Positions 51,129 through 61,308 are shown, numbered from the stretch's first letter. The stretch: DNA of 64,000 nt from Pilasporangium apinafurcum (GCA_001600495.1 BCKE01000066.1:176245-240244); one strand, 5' to 3'. Notes: generated by a model from the letters alone, not told the origin. Numbers and translations are program-made.

Positions 51129-51141
51129 TTCATTTCATTTC
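51129..51141 (+). promoter_or_regulatory. oomycete-type initiator for the Myb-like gene
   Basis: TTCATTTCATTTC contains two overlapping TCATTTC initiator matches, 17-28 bp upstream of the ATG at 51158. A TATAAAG-like stretch lies much further up near 50820. Confidence 0.55.
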
Positions 51142-51157
51142 TCTTACTTGAGACGAC

Positions 51158-52192
51158 ATGACGCAGTACACGTTTGAGCAGGCGCACTCGAGCGCTGGAG
51201 TGCCGGCGAAGAGATCTTTCCAGGAGCTTCCACGTCTCCAGGTCCCTCCTCTCGCCTTAAGTCAACCAGCTCAACCAACACAGCCGCTGTGGAAGAGAGA
51301 TCCAGTCATCCCCCCCCCTCAGCCGAGCAGAATGTCTGTGTCTAATATCTTGTCGAGTACCATGGGGAGTCTCTGGGGACGATCAAACCCGTCTCCTCCC
51401 CCTCCTCCTCAGGCGCCAAAAGTTCTTCCGAGCTTTCAGGAGGTTCTAGCTAGAACAAATCAACTACACCTTGTCGGTAGTACCGCCAGTCACCCTGTCG
51501 CTCCTTCAAATGTTCCTGCTCTTCCCGTGACTCCAATTTATCATCAGCGGAACTACGCAGCCTACGCTCCTCCTTCTATCGTTGTTTCCGGTGTCGATAC
51601 GTCCTCTGTGGGGGACTATGAAATGAGTAGTCCAGTTGCCCCTTGTTCCCCTGTCAGTCAAACAAGCGAGTCGAGTAAGCGCCGCGAACGATGGACAGAA
51701 GACGAACACGCTCGTTTTATGGAAGGCTTAAATCGATACGGTCGAAAATGGAAGAAGATTCAAACGTTTGTAAAAACTAAGACCGCCGTCCAAGTCCGTA
51801 CACACGCATACGGCTATTTCGCCAAGTTGCTGCGTAACATGCCAGAAGATGATGCGATCTGGGAACTCGCCGAGGAAATGAGTTCTCTGCCTGGTGCGGT
51901 GCTGAAGGGTCCTGGGAATGGCAAACGGCGGAACGAGCCAAAAACCGACGAGGAAGGAATGGAAGTTCTTCGTCGATTTGTGTTTACCAAGAAAAAAAAT
52001 GAAGACAAGAAGCCGTCGGTGAATGAAGACGAAGAAGTTGAAGAAGCCAACGCTTTGGAGAATCAAAGCGTAGTGCGCCCAACTCCAGCCGAGTACCCCA
52101 TTGGTGCATGGAACCCAAGCGCGCAATTGAACGTCGCAGACTCAGCGGCCTCCTCAGTCATGCTCGATTTGAAGAGACAACGACTGAATTAG
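51158..52192 (+). CDS. one-repeat Myb-like (SHAQKYF-type) DNA-binding protein
   Basis: 344 residues, single exon. A Pro/Ser-rich N-terminus precedes a single Myb repeat at about 175-225: RRERWTEDEHARFMEGLNRY, GRKWKKIQTFVKTKTAVQVR, then THAYGYFAKL, the local form of the SHAQKYF motif. The three spaced Trp positions are W, W and V/A-type, as in this class. After it come an acidic Lys-rich tail and a bipartite-like basic stretch (KGPGNGKRRNEPK). It is probably a nuclear transcription regulator; targets unknown. This class is expanded in oomycetes. Confidence 0.88.
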   Translation: MTQYTFEQAHSSAGVPAKRSFQELPRLQVPPLALSQPAQPTQPLWKRDPVIPPPQPSRMSVSNILSSTMGSLWGRSNPSPPPPPQAPKVLPSFQEVLARTNQLHLVGSTASHPVAPSNVPALPVTPIYHQRNYAAYAPPSIVVSGVDTSSVGDYEMSSPVAPCSPVSQTSESSKRRERWTEDEHARFMEGLNRYGRKWKKIQTFVKTKTAVQVRTHAYGYFAKLLRNMPEDDAIWELAEEMSSLPGAVLKGPGNGKRRNEPKTDEEGMEVLRRFVFTKKKNEDKKPSVNEDEEVEEANALENQSVVRPTPAEYPIGAWNPSAQLNVADSAASSVMLDLKRQRLN

Positions 52193-52457
52193 ACATGTGT
52201 GTGTACTAGTAATAGGACCGTGTAGTAATGTGCTGTGTACTTGTAAACCAAAAACCGCTCCAGAAAAAAAAATTTAATTTATTCGATTTTGCCGTGATAA
52301 ACAAGTATGATATGCAGCACCCCGCTGCTTGGTGTACGTTTGACAACCTTATCAATAGATATATATCGCTGATCACTACTGATGTCCTACATGCACCATC
52401 GCCCATCTGTTTATCTATGCGATTGTGGTATCTGTGCCTCAACAGATCATATGAGAT

Positions 52458-52750
52458 CAATAACTTAGGGAGGAGCTCCTGTTTTGTTGTTTGGGTCCAA
52501 CTTGACTAGATAAATCGCAGAGTAGACAATTCCGACACTTGGACTCGATGAATAAGTGTTCATTCTTGAGAAAAATGTTTCTAGCAGCGCTGACATCTCT
52601 ATCAAGAGCGAACTTGAAGCGAACACACTCCAAGATTTTCTGGTACTTCATTGTGTAGTTGATTCTCCCATACTGAGAACAACTATTTATTGTATCATCT
52701 TCCTCACACTCGATCATCTTTCTTCCAGTCCTTTCCATTTTGTACTTCAA
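52458..52750 (-). mobile_element. Fanzor/TnpB-like C-terminal fragment
   Basis: Reads MKYQKILECVRFKFALDRDV, SAARNIFLKNEHLFIESKCR, close to the C-terminus of the inverted-duplication copies. The zinc-ribbon Cys pair ECVHC has become ECVRF. The 3' end past the stop (CCCAAACAACAAAACAGGAG) is also shared. Upstream RuvC parts are absent. Confidence 0.78.
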
Positions 52751-52784
52751 TAACTTCTTGAACTTAGTGAGACCACGTGAGCAT

Positions 52785-53088
52785 TGCTCTTGACGCCTTG
52801 CTTGAGATCCTTTTTTGCTTGGACGTCAGCTCCGAGGTCCCAAAGGATGGAAGAAGGACTTCATGGTAGCTGTCCGATAGCCACTTGGAGACTTTATGAT
52901 GCATGTCCGACATTATCGTTTTCATCCGTTAGAAAATTCGATAGATCGTTTTCCTCAACTGATATCGATTGCGCTTGCATCCCTGGCTCATTGAGCTGGT
53001 GTGTGTGCTCGACATACAACTTGTTCTTATGAAGTGGCTGGTGCGCTATACCGGTATGGTCGAATTTATTTATACTGGACAACACCAT
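52785..53088 (-). pseudogene. decayed unrecognised coding fragment
   Basis: A frame beginning MVLSSINKFDHTGIAHQPLH runs through QSISVEENDLSNFLTDENDN to a stop near 52894. One base shift later the text continues HKVSKWLSDSYHEVLLPSFG, TSELTSKQKRISSKASRAML. No signal peptide is seen. It looks like one gene with a frameshift, but I cannot name it; the next Fanzor fragment lies directly downstream. Confidence 0.3.
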
Positions 53089-53303
53089 CGATGAATCTTT
53101 TTTACTTGGCTATTTACCATATCTCACTCAAATCTAGAAGATCTGACAAGTCTAAAACGCATGCATACATAACAATTTGCAATTCCCTGCCAAGCAAAAA
53201 TCACTACAAGACATTATATATATATGTGTATGAATGTTGCTGTTAGTATGCAGTCTGAGTGCGATTAGTCGCTTCTCGACTCGGATAATCCCCCTTCGCT
53301 AGA

Positions 53304-53477
53304 TTATACTTCGCTGTTACTCTCTCTGTCGTCGATGCCTTTTGTCCTATGCATGTGCTCGTAAATGTCTGCTAAATGAGTATTTGCTTTGTCAATATCC
53401 CCCTGCATTTGTACAGCAGTTAACTGCGAGAATATTGTATGCAGTCGAAAAGCACTCTTACACTCGTCATGTGTCGC
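53304..53477 (-). CDS. possible terminal exon of an unrecognised gene
   Basis: Right after an acceptor-like CTACGTAG the frame reads ATHDECKSAFRLHTIFSQLT, AVQMQGDIDKANTHLADIYE, HMHRTKGIDDRESNSEV and stop (57 residues), amphipathic and helical. No upstream exon was found with confidence; a Fanzor fragment lies 190 bp upstream and may have broken the gene. Confidence 0.3.
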   Translation of the reverse strand, partial: ATHDECKSAFRLHTIFSQLTAVQMQGDIDKANTHLADIYEHMHRTKGIDDRESNSEV

Positions 53478-53669
53478 CTACGTAGATTTCCAAGACCACT
53501 CAAGTTATAACGAGGAGAATAGAGTGCAGGAAGAGTATCCATGGACAGCGAGAGAGACTAACAATCTCTCAAACACGTCCATAAGGTTAGTCCGTATTCT
53601 GGCAACCGCCAGAAGAGAAAGTTATATCTTCACCTAAAGAGATCCTATGCGTTGCTAATCGATACCAAA

Positions 53670-53812
53670 GTACGAGTAACTCAGGGAGGAACTCCTGTCT
53701 TGTTCTTTGGGACTGATTTGCAGTTGTCTCCAACACCTGAACTCGATGAGTAAGTGTTCGTTCTTAAGAAATGTTTTTCTAGCAGCATCGATATCTATCA
53801 AGAACTTACAAT
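53670..53812 (-). mobile_element. short Fanzor/TnpB-like 3' fragment
   Basis: Minus-strand text DIDAARKTFLKNEHLLIEF corresponds to DRDVNAARNIFFKNDHLLIE of the larger copies, with the catalytic Asp context altered. The shared 3' end CCCAAAGAACAAGACAGGAG also follows. The next 450 bases (53813-54261) show no gene. Confidence 0.7.
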
Positions 53813-54261
53813 GCGGAGGTATAAAGACCTTTTGGGTGTATTTGTGAAGAATGTCGTGGGACGAGGAGTGGCATCCAAAGGCAATCACATTTTCATCCCC
53901 ATAAGTGACGATTTCGCGAACGACAACACTCGCCCTTCCTCGTAAATTTCAACATCTTCTGTTTGCCTTCTAAGCAGGAACTATTGCTTTTTTCAAATGT
54001 CCGTTTTCTGTGATATGGAGAGCGAGTGCTATGATTGATAGATCCACATTAAATATAGTCCCGGAACCATGATGATACTAACAGATGAAAAACACCAACG
54101 CACATAAAGAACAGGTCTAGTAGGAGTATGTTGTGCATGCTTTCATTTCGCCTAGACGGCCAACGCTGAAGACAACCGCTTTTTTAACACACACCTATTC
54201 GATGCAACTATGTAATGTTTTAAGGTGTACAATGATTGGCTACAAGGTGCGGTGACGTGAC

Positions 54262-55302
54262 TTAGTCCACCCTGATGCACACCTTCCCGATGTGGTTGCC
54301 GCTCTTTAGATAGTCGAAGGCAGCAATCACTTCATCGTGNCTGAAGCCAAANGTCTTCTCAACTGGTGGACGGATCTTCTTCATGACAACAAAGCGCAGC
54401 AAATCTTCGAGCATTTGNTTGGGCCCCACGTTGATGCCTCGAACGATGCACGCCTTGGACAGCACCAGTCCCGCGACGTCGGGCATCTCTTCTTGCTTGA
54501 NNGCGGCCAGAAAACCAATTACTGAAATAATCCCACCACGTGCGATTGCAGCGATGCTTTGCTTGATCGTCCCAGCTCCACCATTCTCGAAGATGAAGTC
54601 CGCGCCGTGGTCGTTNGTGATCCTGTTGACCTCAGCTGCCCANTCAGGGGTTTTCTTGTAGTTGATGNTATAGTCGGCACCGAACTTTTCTTGCACCAGC
54701 TTCAGCTTTTCATCGGATGAAGACGTAATGATCGTCGTCGCCCCCGCGGCTTTGGCGAGCAAGAGCCCAGTAATCGAGACGCCACCCGTGCCTTGAAACA
54801 GAACGGTCTGCCCTGGTTTCAGCGGGATGNTGCCGTANAGCGCATTCCATGCGGTGATGCCAGTGACCACTAGTGACGCCATCTCTTCAAAGTTTAAGGA
54901 TGAATCATGAGGGACTTTGACCAATGCATCGGCGGGAAGCNCCATGTATTGCCGCAGCACGCCATCAATTGGCCCNCCATGACCATGAAGCCAATCGGGC
55001 TGTGTGCCATAATAATGGTGCACGTCAAAGTTNGTAATGATACGGTCCCCTACCGCGAATCCTTCCACAGCNGTACCAACTTGGACCACTACCCCTGCAG
55101 CATCNGAACAAGGAACAACGTTCTCTTTCACAGGGAANGGGTATGTACTGTTGGCGATCGCGAGGTCGCGGTAGTTGAGCGCCACGCCTCGAATCTGCAC
55201 GAGGACCTCGTACTTATCAATCGTTTGTATTGGTTCCTCGACGAGCTTCAGGTGGTGGTGTGAACTCCTCTCCGTATGACGGTACACCAAATTGGATGGC
55301 AT
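54262..55302 (-). CDS. medium-chain zinc-type alcohol dehydrogenase / quinone oxidoreductase family
   Basis: 346 residues, single exon. An N-terminal GroES-like fold ([31 protein letters not shown]) and a Rossmann domain ([51 protein letters not shown]) define an NAD(P)H-dependent MDR oxidoreductase. Few of the Cys/His zinc ligands of true alcohol dehydrogenases are visible, so a quinone-oxidoreductase-like member is likely. The substrate is unknown. The coding sequence contains 16 single N bases, 12 of them at third codon positions. Confidence 0.88.
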   Translation of the reverse strand: MPSNLVYRHTERSSHHHLKLVEEPIQTIDKYEVLVQIRGVALNYRDLAIANSTYXFPVKENVVPCXDAAGVVVQVGXAVEGFAVGDRIIXNFDVHHYYGTQPDWLHGHXGPIDGVLRQYMXLPADALVKVPHDSSLNFEEMASLVVTGITAWNAXYGXIPLKPGQTVLFQGTGGVSITGLLLAKAAGATTIITSSSDEKLKLVQEKFGADYXINYKKTPXWAAEVNRIXNDHGADFIFENGGAGTIKQSIAAIARGGIISVIGFLAXXKQEEMPDVAGLVLSKACIVRGINVGPXQMLEDLLRFVVMKKIRPPVEKXFGFXHDEVIAAFDYLKSGNHIGKVCIRVD

Positions 55303-56100
55303 CTTGGCTTGTTGCTTGTTTGTTTTTGCTCAACGAATGCTTGATTTTTGTTGTTCGGCGCGCGAAATTGAAAGTGATCAGCCCCATATGCGACCAAGAA
55401 CGGAAGTAAATCGTGTTTACTGGATCGTTTCATATACCATGGTGTGTTCGGCCCCCTTGAAGCGGCCCACGCTTTGCCTACACATACAGGATGGCCCAAT
55501 TTATGGCCCAAAATCCTAGACATCCGTTGCGCTATTTAAACATTTTTGATTGAGATTACGCATACTCGCTGAGTGGACCAGAAATCTGGGCCATCTAGTA
55601 TAGACAGACAAAAGGGATGGCCCACTTGCAACATGAGCTGATACTAGCACATCCACCATATTAACTGTTTTCCATGTTTATTACGCAATCCTTGGCTATT
55701 GGGCCGCGCCTTTAGGAGTGTTTTGTAACTAGGAGGAGGAGGTGAGAGACAAAATAGAGCAATTAGGCATATGAGGCAAAAGACTGAGGCGAATACAAAC
55801 CTGCAAGAGGTCGTTGCAGCCGTCAAGGCCCAGAGACTGTTGGTGCACGAGCCCGCGCGAGGCGTCAGCTGTAAAGGGAAGCACGATCGCGAACGGTGGT
55901 GCCGTGAAAATCAAGAAACAGTCAGTAGATAGGGCACAGCAAGCAATCCAAGAGAGTGAATTGCAATTAAAAGGTCCGTGTCGCTGGCGTGAGTCCGTTT
56001 GTCTAGTTATGTTAGCAACACGCTGCATGGCATCTTAATCCATTTGTGTGATATGATGTGGAGAAAAGGTCCACGGAAAGCGATCAACTGTAAGATTCGA
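55303..56100. other. intergenic, no gene seen
   Basis: About 800 bases without a recognisable gene. The oxidoreductase promoter should lie at 55303-55500. Confidence 0.4.
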
Positions 56101-57722
56101 ATGCTCTGCACATCACCAGGCAGTGGCCTGGAGAAGTTAAGCAATGAGATGACCTTGGAGGGAAAAACAATATATAAATTGGACTTGGGATAGTCACCAT
56201 TTCCGGTGCCTCAGTGCATCGTCGATGAATTGCGGTCCGTGGAGAAAGAGAAAACCCTCTCTATCGTCGCCCTTCCTTTGCAAACACGTTTTGGATGTTA
56301 ATGCGGCTAAAACTATTTTCATTTTTTGGTTGCGTATTTGAATGTAGCGTAAATTCCAATCAGCACGGCTATTTGCCGGTAGCTGGATTACCACAGTTAT
56401 GTGAACAGATTGCGCTGTGGGGAACGAAGCGGTTGGGCCTCAACTACACGCGAGATGACGTGTTAGTCGGGCCTGGAACGAAAGAGCTGGTGTTTGTACT
56501 GCAAACGGTTTACTGCGGAAGCTTGCTGCTTCCGAACCCAAGTTGTACGAACTACGCGCCTCAGACAGCTATCGCGGGCAGGTACGAGCACTATTTAGAT
56601 TCTCGAGTTTGGCGAGGAAGCAACGCCTCACGCTGTGAAATCTACGTATTTTGGGACGACAGAAGCATGGTGTGGTTACCAACATCTGCAGAGGATCGGT
56701 GGGTACTTAAGCCTGAAATTCTGGAAGAGCATTGCGCCAGAGATCCAGGTCAGATGCACATATAGTCTGTGTTTTCAAAAAGCGAGAGTAGCAACCTCAA
56801 AGCTGATTTTTTACTTCCAATAGAAGCTCCGCGGATACTGATCTTGAATAGTCCATCAAATCCTACAGGCTGTGCCTATGACGATGATGAGGTTTGCGCC
56901 CCAGTCCACTTTCGATTTGTCACTCCCATTCCCACCATTTTCAGCTCACGGCTTTGAAAATCGGTAGCTATTTGCGATTGCGCAGGTTGCACGAAAATAT
57001 CGGATCTTAGTCATCTCGGATGAAATTTATTCGGAATTACACCATTTGGGTGACCATCTCTCCATCTCAAAGCATTATCCTGAAGGTACAATAATAGCGG
57101 AAGGGCTAACCAAATGGTGTGGAGCCGGTAAATGCTGCACGGGCTTTTGGCTATTTTCATCCAGTATACAGTGGCTCCGTAAGAGCATGCTCGTCATGGC
57201 GTCGGAAACCTATACGTCAGTGCTGTCCCCTATCTAGTACGCAGTCGGGCGCGCATTCTTTCCCTGGTATGTCAACACAGTTGCCTTCTGTGGAATATCC
57301 ATAGCTCGCTCACTTATCCACTAGATTTCGCCTACAGTTGCGTTGAACTTGCAATATACAAGCAAAAGTGTAGAAAAACGCTACAAATTATCGGCCAATG
57401 GTGCACCTACCGGTTGCGAAAGATGAATCTGCATGTGCAAGAACTCCAGAGTGGGTTTTATCTCTTCCCGACGTTTGCGTGCCATCGTACTGCACTTGCA
57501 CAGCGTGGAATCACAACCGATGAGCAACTGTGTATGAGGTTGTTGCAGGATACAGGGATCGCGATCCTTCCAGGTTCATGCTTCGGCCGCGCAGCGCTAG
57601 AGCTCTATGTTTGGCTAGCATTTGTTGACTTCAAAAGTGAAATTGTCATGTATTTGATTGAGAGCATGGTACGTGGTTTTCAACTCATTAAACTCAATAA
57701 TGATTTGCTTGTCGCTTGCTAG
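56101..57722 (+). pseudogene. decayed class I/II PLP aminotransferase
   Basis: Pieces in order: GLEKLSNEMTLEGKTIYKLD then LG, an in-frame TAG at about 56191 where relatives have Gln or Glu, SPFPVPQCIVDELRSVEKEK, then YLPVAGLPQLCEQIALWG, LVGPGTKELVFVLQTVY, NYAPQTAIAGR, NSPSNPTGC (the PLP-site NPTG motif) near 56850, ILVISDEIYSELHHLGD, EGLTKWCGAG around the expected lysine, and FYLFPTFACHR, ILPGSCFGRAALELYVWLAF at the end. Frames change several times, and not all changes fit introns. It is an amino-acid aminotransferase relic. Confidence 0.78.
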
Positions 57723-58109
57723 TACTGCCATCTCAGACACTGAAACGGTGCTATGCGTAGGGCGACAAGCCATCGTTAGAAACGGTGGACAGGATTATTC
57801 AGTCTATCTGCCCCAACATCAGCAATGACATAGAAAAACTCGCGACTTGGATTGCTCTAGGCAGCACATCGCAGGTGATACCTGCTTCAGTCATAGCTGC
57901 CACACATATCTTGTAACTGGGTCCCAGTGTCATATCGATTACACATACGTTCTTCTCTATGAGGTGTCAAATAGTTTGTCAGTCGGAATGGCAGCCGTGC
58001 GTTCTGGTCAGAACAGTATGGCGATGCATAGGTTATAATAAAAGTGCTTAACCTCACGACGAGTGCCGTTAAATTCAATATGGCAATAGACAGCAGTTGA
58101 GGATTGCGT
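57723..58109. other. intergenic, no gene seen
   Basis: About 390 bases between the aminotransferase relic and a Fanzor fragment; nothing recognised. Confidence 0.4.
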
Positions 58110-58290
58110 TCTTGGCGTCGTCCACGCTTAACGTCATGCCATGATCGTCATCCAAAGTTATAAAACTACGGACTCCGGGATCGATTGCGCACGTTCAAAT
58201 GGAGTCTGTCTGCTGGAGTTCTTTTACTCGAGGAATGCAGAGATCGTAGCGATCTTCTCGAGGTCGTTGTATGGAGGTAAAATAAATGAT
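58110..58290 (-). mobile_element. Fanzor/TnpB-like fragment with RuvC-I motif
   Basis: Minus-strand text reads CAIDPGVRSFITLDDDHGMT around 58140-58192. IDPGVRSF is the canonical first RuvC motif of TnpB/Fanzor, better preserved than in the inverted-duplication copies (IDPRVHSF). A TGA replaces the CGA codon just before it. DNA similarity to 19310-19480 extends about 150 bp. No third-motif part is nearby. Confidence 0.75.
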
Positions 58291-58322
58291 CAACTTTGTA
58301 ATAGGTCATTATTAAATTGCAT

Positions 58323-58402
58323 ACCCATTCGGGTATGAAAATAGAATGAACCCGAATGGGTTCTACAGGTTACGGTCGTTTATTGTTTATTGTTAACCTG
58401 TA
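58323..58402. repeat. two adjacent perfect hairpins
   Basis: ACCCATTCGGGT (58323-58334) pairs exactly with ACCCGAATGGGT (58350-58361). TACAGGTTA (58364-58372) pairs exactly with TAACCTGTA (58394-58402). Confidence 0.85.
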
Positions 58403-59147
58403 AAGAAAATATGGAATAGTAACATTCACTGTTCCCATGCCACGAAATAGAAAGATCCTAAACTATAAGAGTACCCTTGAGTATTTGAACTTAGCGATAT
58501 TTGTTAAAGGAGCTCATTCGGCCGACATCCCCCCCCCTTCCGTCACATACTGTCAAACTATAAAAAAGCGATTTTGAATTATTCGTACTGACGCATTTAT
58601 TCAGCATTCCATGCTAGAATTATCCTGCGAATTCGAACAATGTGAAACAGCTTCCCAGTCAATAACAGCTCGGGACTCAGCTGCTTACAATTCTTGAGTC
58701 TTGTGCATTTCGGCAACTTCCAAATCATCGGCACCGCTTCGCTCTGCACATGTTCTGTGGTTATGTCCCCCCCTTCCTCCTCGATTGCAGATGTGGTACT
58801 TTTGTCGTGCTCTTTCCGCTGTCTCGAATTGTGAAGGATCCTTCGAGTACTACGAATAATTCCAAATCGTTTTTTTATAATTTGGCAGTGTGACAGAGAG
58901 GATGTGAGCGGATCAATTTAAGGTGTTGGCCGATCAAGATCCTTAATTATCCCATAAATTATTCGATTATCAGAAGAAGCAAATTAATGATTATGGTGAC
59001 ATCCATGTAGCAACAACCATCATTCCTGATAATGTGTGATCAATGCTCTCAATTTGTGATGTGTGTTGATCACATTGTTGCACAAAATCTCGTTTCAGTG
59101 TAAATGTATCACTCACTCATTCAACATTATCCCACGACAGTGCTTAG
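58403..59147. other. intergenic, upstream of the SDR gene
   Basis: About 745 bases with C-runs (CCCCCCCC near 58531) and no coding sequence. Just before the SDR start the sequence reads ATCACTCACTCATTCAACATT (59109-59129), a possible oomycete initiator about 20-35 bp upstream of the ATG. Confidence 0.45.
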
Positions 59148-60134
59148 ATGAGCACTTTTACTGACGCCCCCACCGTTGTGCCTGCCAAATGGGACACCTC
59201 ACAGATCCCCTCACAACGCGGTAAAGTTGCGATTGTCACCGGCGCCAATTCTGGATTGGGCTATGAAACGGCATTACAGCTCACTCGGAAAGGTGCGCAC
59301 GTCATACTCGCCTGTCGTAACCAACAAAAAGGTCAAGAAGCAGCGGCAGCCATCACTGGTGCACTCAAGGGAACGGAAGGAGCTGGGTCCGTTGAATTCA
59401 TGGCACTTGATACGAGCGACTTATCCAGTGTCAAGGCATTCGTGACGCGGTTTCTGCAGACTCATGACCGTCTAGACCTGCTGGTCAACAATGCTGGGAT
59501 CATGGCCGTGCCCTACACTCAATCGGTCGATGGTTATGAAAGCCAGTTCGCGACTAACCATTTGGGCCACTTTGCATTGACCGCGCAGCTCTTTGGACTG
59601 CTCAAGCATAGCTCCCCGTCCAGAATCGTCAATGTGAGCAGCCATGTGCACCGTGAGATCAAACACTTCGACAAAGACGCCATCATGCTCTCGCCGGAGA
59701 GATATAATGACTGGGAAGCGTATACCATTTCCAAAGTCTGTAACATTCTCTTTACATTGGAACTACAGCGACGCATGCAAGCATATAATGTTAACGGCGT
59801 GACCGTGTTGGCCAGTCATCCCGGTAGCACAACCACAAATGCAATCCTTTCTACTGCGGCCAGCCAGACGTGGTTTAAGCGATTTGTCTGGACGCTCATA
59901 TGGTACTTGCCGCTCCACCAACCCGTGACGATGGGTGCACTCCCCATTCTCTATGCTGCTACGGCCAAGAATGTCAAGAGTGGCGATTTTTTTGGACCGA
60001 ACGGATTCCGTGTATACTCTGGGTATCCAACGCTGGAGATTCCGTCGACACTCGCGCAGTCCGAGTCGGCGGCCAAGCAATTATGGACACTGAGCGAAAA
60101 TCTCGCCAAGATGACGTTTACAGTGGAAAAGTAA
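59148..60134 (+). CDS. short-chain dehydrogenase/reductase, retinol-dehydrogenase-like
   Basis: 328 residues, single exon. NAD(P) motif VAIVTGANSGLGYETALQL at about 27-45; ACRNQQKGQEAA with the Arg that favours NADP; DLLVNNAGIMAVPYTQSVDG; catalytic Ser in RIVNVSSHVH, Tyr and Lys in YTISKVCNILF; HPGSTTTNAI. Layout and length match the RDH/WWOX-like SDR group. A hydrophobic stretch (FVWTLIWYLPL) may bind membrane. The substrate is not predictable. Confidence 0.92.
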   Translation: MSTFTDAPTVVPAKWDTSQIPSQRGKVAIVTGANSGLGYETALQLTRKGAHVILACRNQQKGQEAAAAITGALKGTEGAGSVEFMALDTSDLSSVKAFVTRFLQTHDRLDLLVNNAGIMAVPYTQSVDGYESQFATNHLGHFALTAQLFGLLKHSSPSRIVNVSSHVHREIKHFDKDAIMLSPERYNDWEAYTISKVCNILFTLELQRRMQAYNVNGVTVLASHPGSTTTNAILSTAASQTWFKRFVWTLIWYLPLHQPVTMGALPILYAATAKNVKSGDFFGPNGFRVYSGYPTLEIPSTLAQSESAAKQLWTLSENLAKMTFTVEK

Positions 60135-60299
60135 ATGTGCAATTGTCCGGCTCGTGCTTGAATGACCGAACGCACCAGAAAGACCTTGATGAATTTTACA
60201 TTAAAATGTTTTGTTTAGTGTACGTGAAGGAGGTCCCTTTATATTCTGCTACATGTGGTGCTTGACTTATTATTGTTGTCAAAAGCTGTGATTACACGT

Positions 60300-60660
60300 T
60301 ACACATCATAACCTTTACCTATATCCTTCTTCTCTACTACAGATCCCAGTTTCTGATCACACAGTTCCGCATCGAATTTCATCGAAAACCAATTCTTCCA
60401 CCAAATCACAAACCACATGACGGCGATGCGCTACAATACTCATCAATTCAACCACATAATTTGTTTGAACGCACTGCTGCCGCTGTGGAGTAAATGCATC
60501 TGACTCAGGAAACGGCCGCGCGTAAATCTTCGGCACTGTCGTTTCTTGGATCCCGAGAAAACGCTTCAGTGTAGCCCATGTTTATGCCGCAAGCAGAACG
60601 AATAGGGGTCTCTTATTCGCGTGAGTATCTTGGAGACGAGCACCACGCGATTGTCATCGG
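60300..60660 (-). pseudogene. decayed unrecognised coding fragment
   Basis: Minus-strand pieces in three frames read like one gene: DDNRVVLVSKILTRIRDPYS, FCLRHKHGLH; LKRFLGIQETTVPKIYARPF, PESDAFTPQRQQCVQTNYVV; and VMWFVIWWKNWFSMKFDAEL, CDQKLGSVVEKKDIGKGYDV then stop. The last part contains a short hydrophobic segment. Frameshifts separate them. I cannot assign a family. Confidence 0.35.
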
Positions 60661-61308
60661 ATCTCCCGGACGTTGAAAAACCATGTGCATAGTTATCTTC
60701 TCTTTCTTGTTCATTTTCCAACTTCCCAAGAGAAGACAAACGAAGTTATTTTGCGCGGTGGCGGAGATATAGGCTCAACTTTCCTTAAAATTGACATATA
60801 TTTTCAGACTGCTTAGATTGTTGCTGTACTTGCAATATGTAAACGTCTTAGCTTATACATGTAGATAGATCCTGTGACGTTTACTTGGTTTAGACGACGA
60901 TGATTAGGCGAAAATCGGATTTTCGATTTCCCATTGGTCAAAATAAGATGAATTTGGAGGACGTTGGTGGCTGAAGGTATGACGATTACTGGTTTTTGAC
61001 GACGATGATTGGACGAAAAGTAGACTTGGAGGGTTTTGATTGGCTGAAATATGGGAAACTTCAAGGACGTTGGTAGACGGAGGTGGCAACTCGAAGACAA
61101 AATGTAAAGTGAATTAGATGAAAGACTTAGTTCGCTAGCGCTACATCTAAGCTCCCTTTCAATGCATCTTTTCCTAATCTGATTACGATCAGCTTTCTTC
61201 CTGTACATATGTATTTATATGCAACTATGTATTTCTGACTATTTTCCCTCTTGATGTATCGAAATGACTTTAAGGTATGTTGTAAGGATTGTACTAAGAT
61301 ACTACTTT
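60661..61308. other. gene-free stretch
   Basis: About 650 bases with two similar GACGAYGATTRGRCGAAAA motifs (60894-60913 and 61000-61018), suggesting a short diverged duplication. No gene recognised. Confidence 0.4.

Noticed and set aside
52894-53088. RxLR effector candidate
   Set aside because: No signal peptide, no RxLR or dEER motif, and a frameshift interrupts the reading frame.
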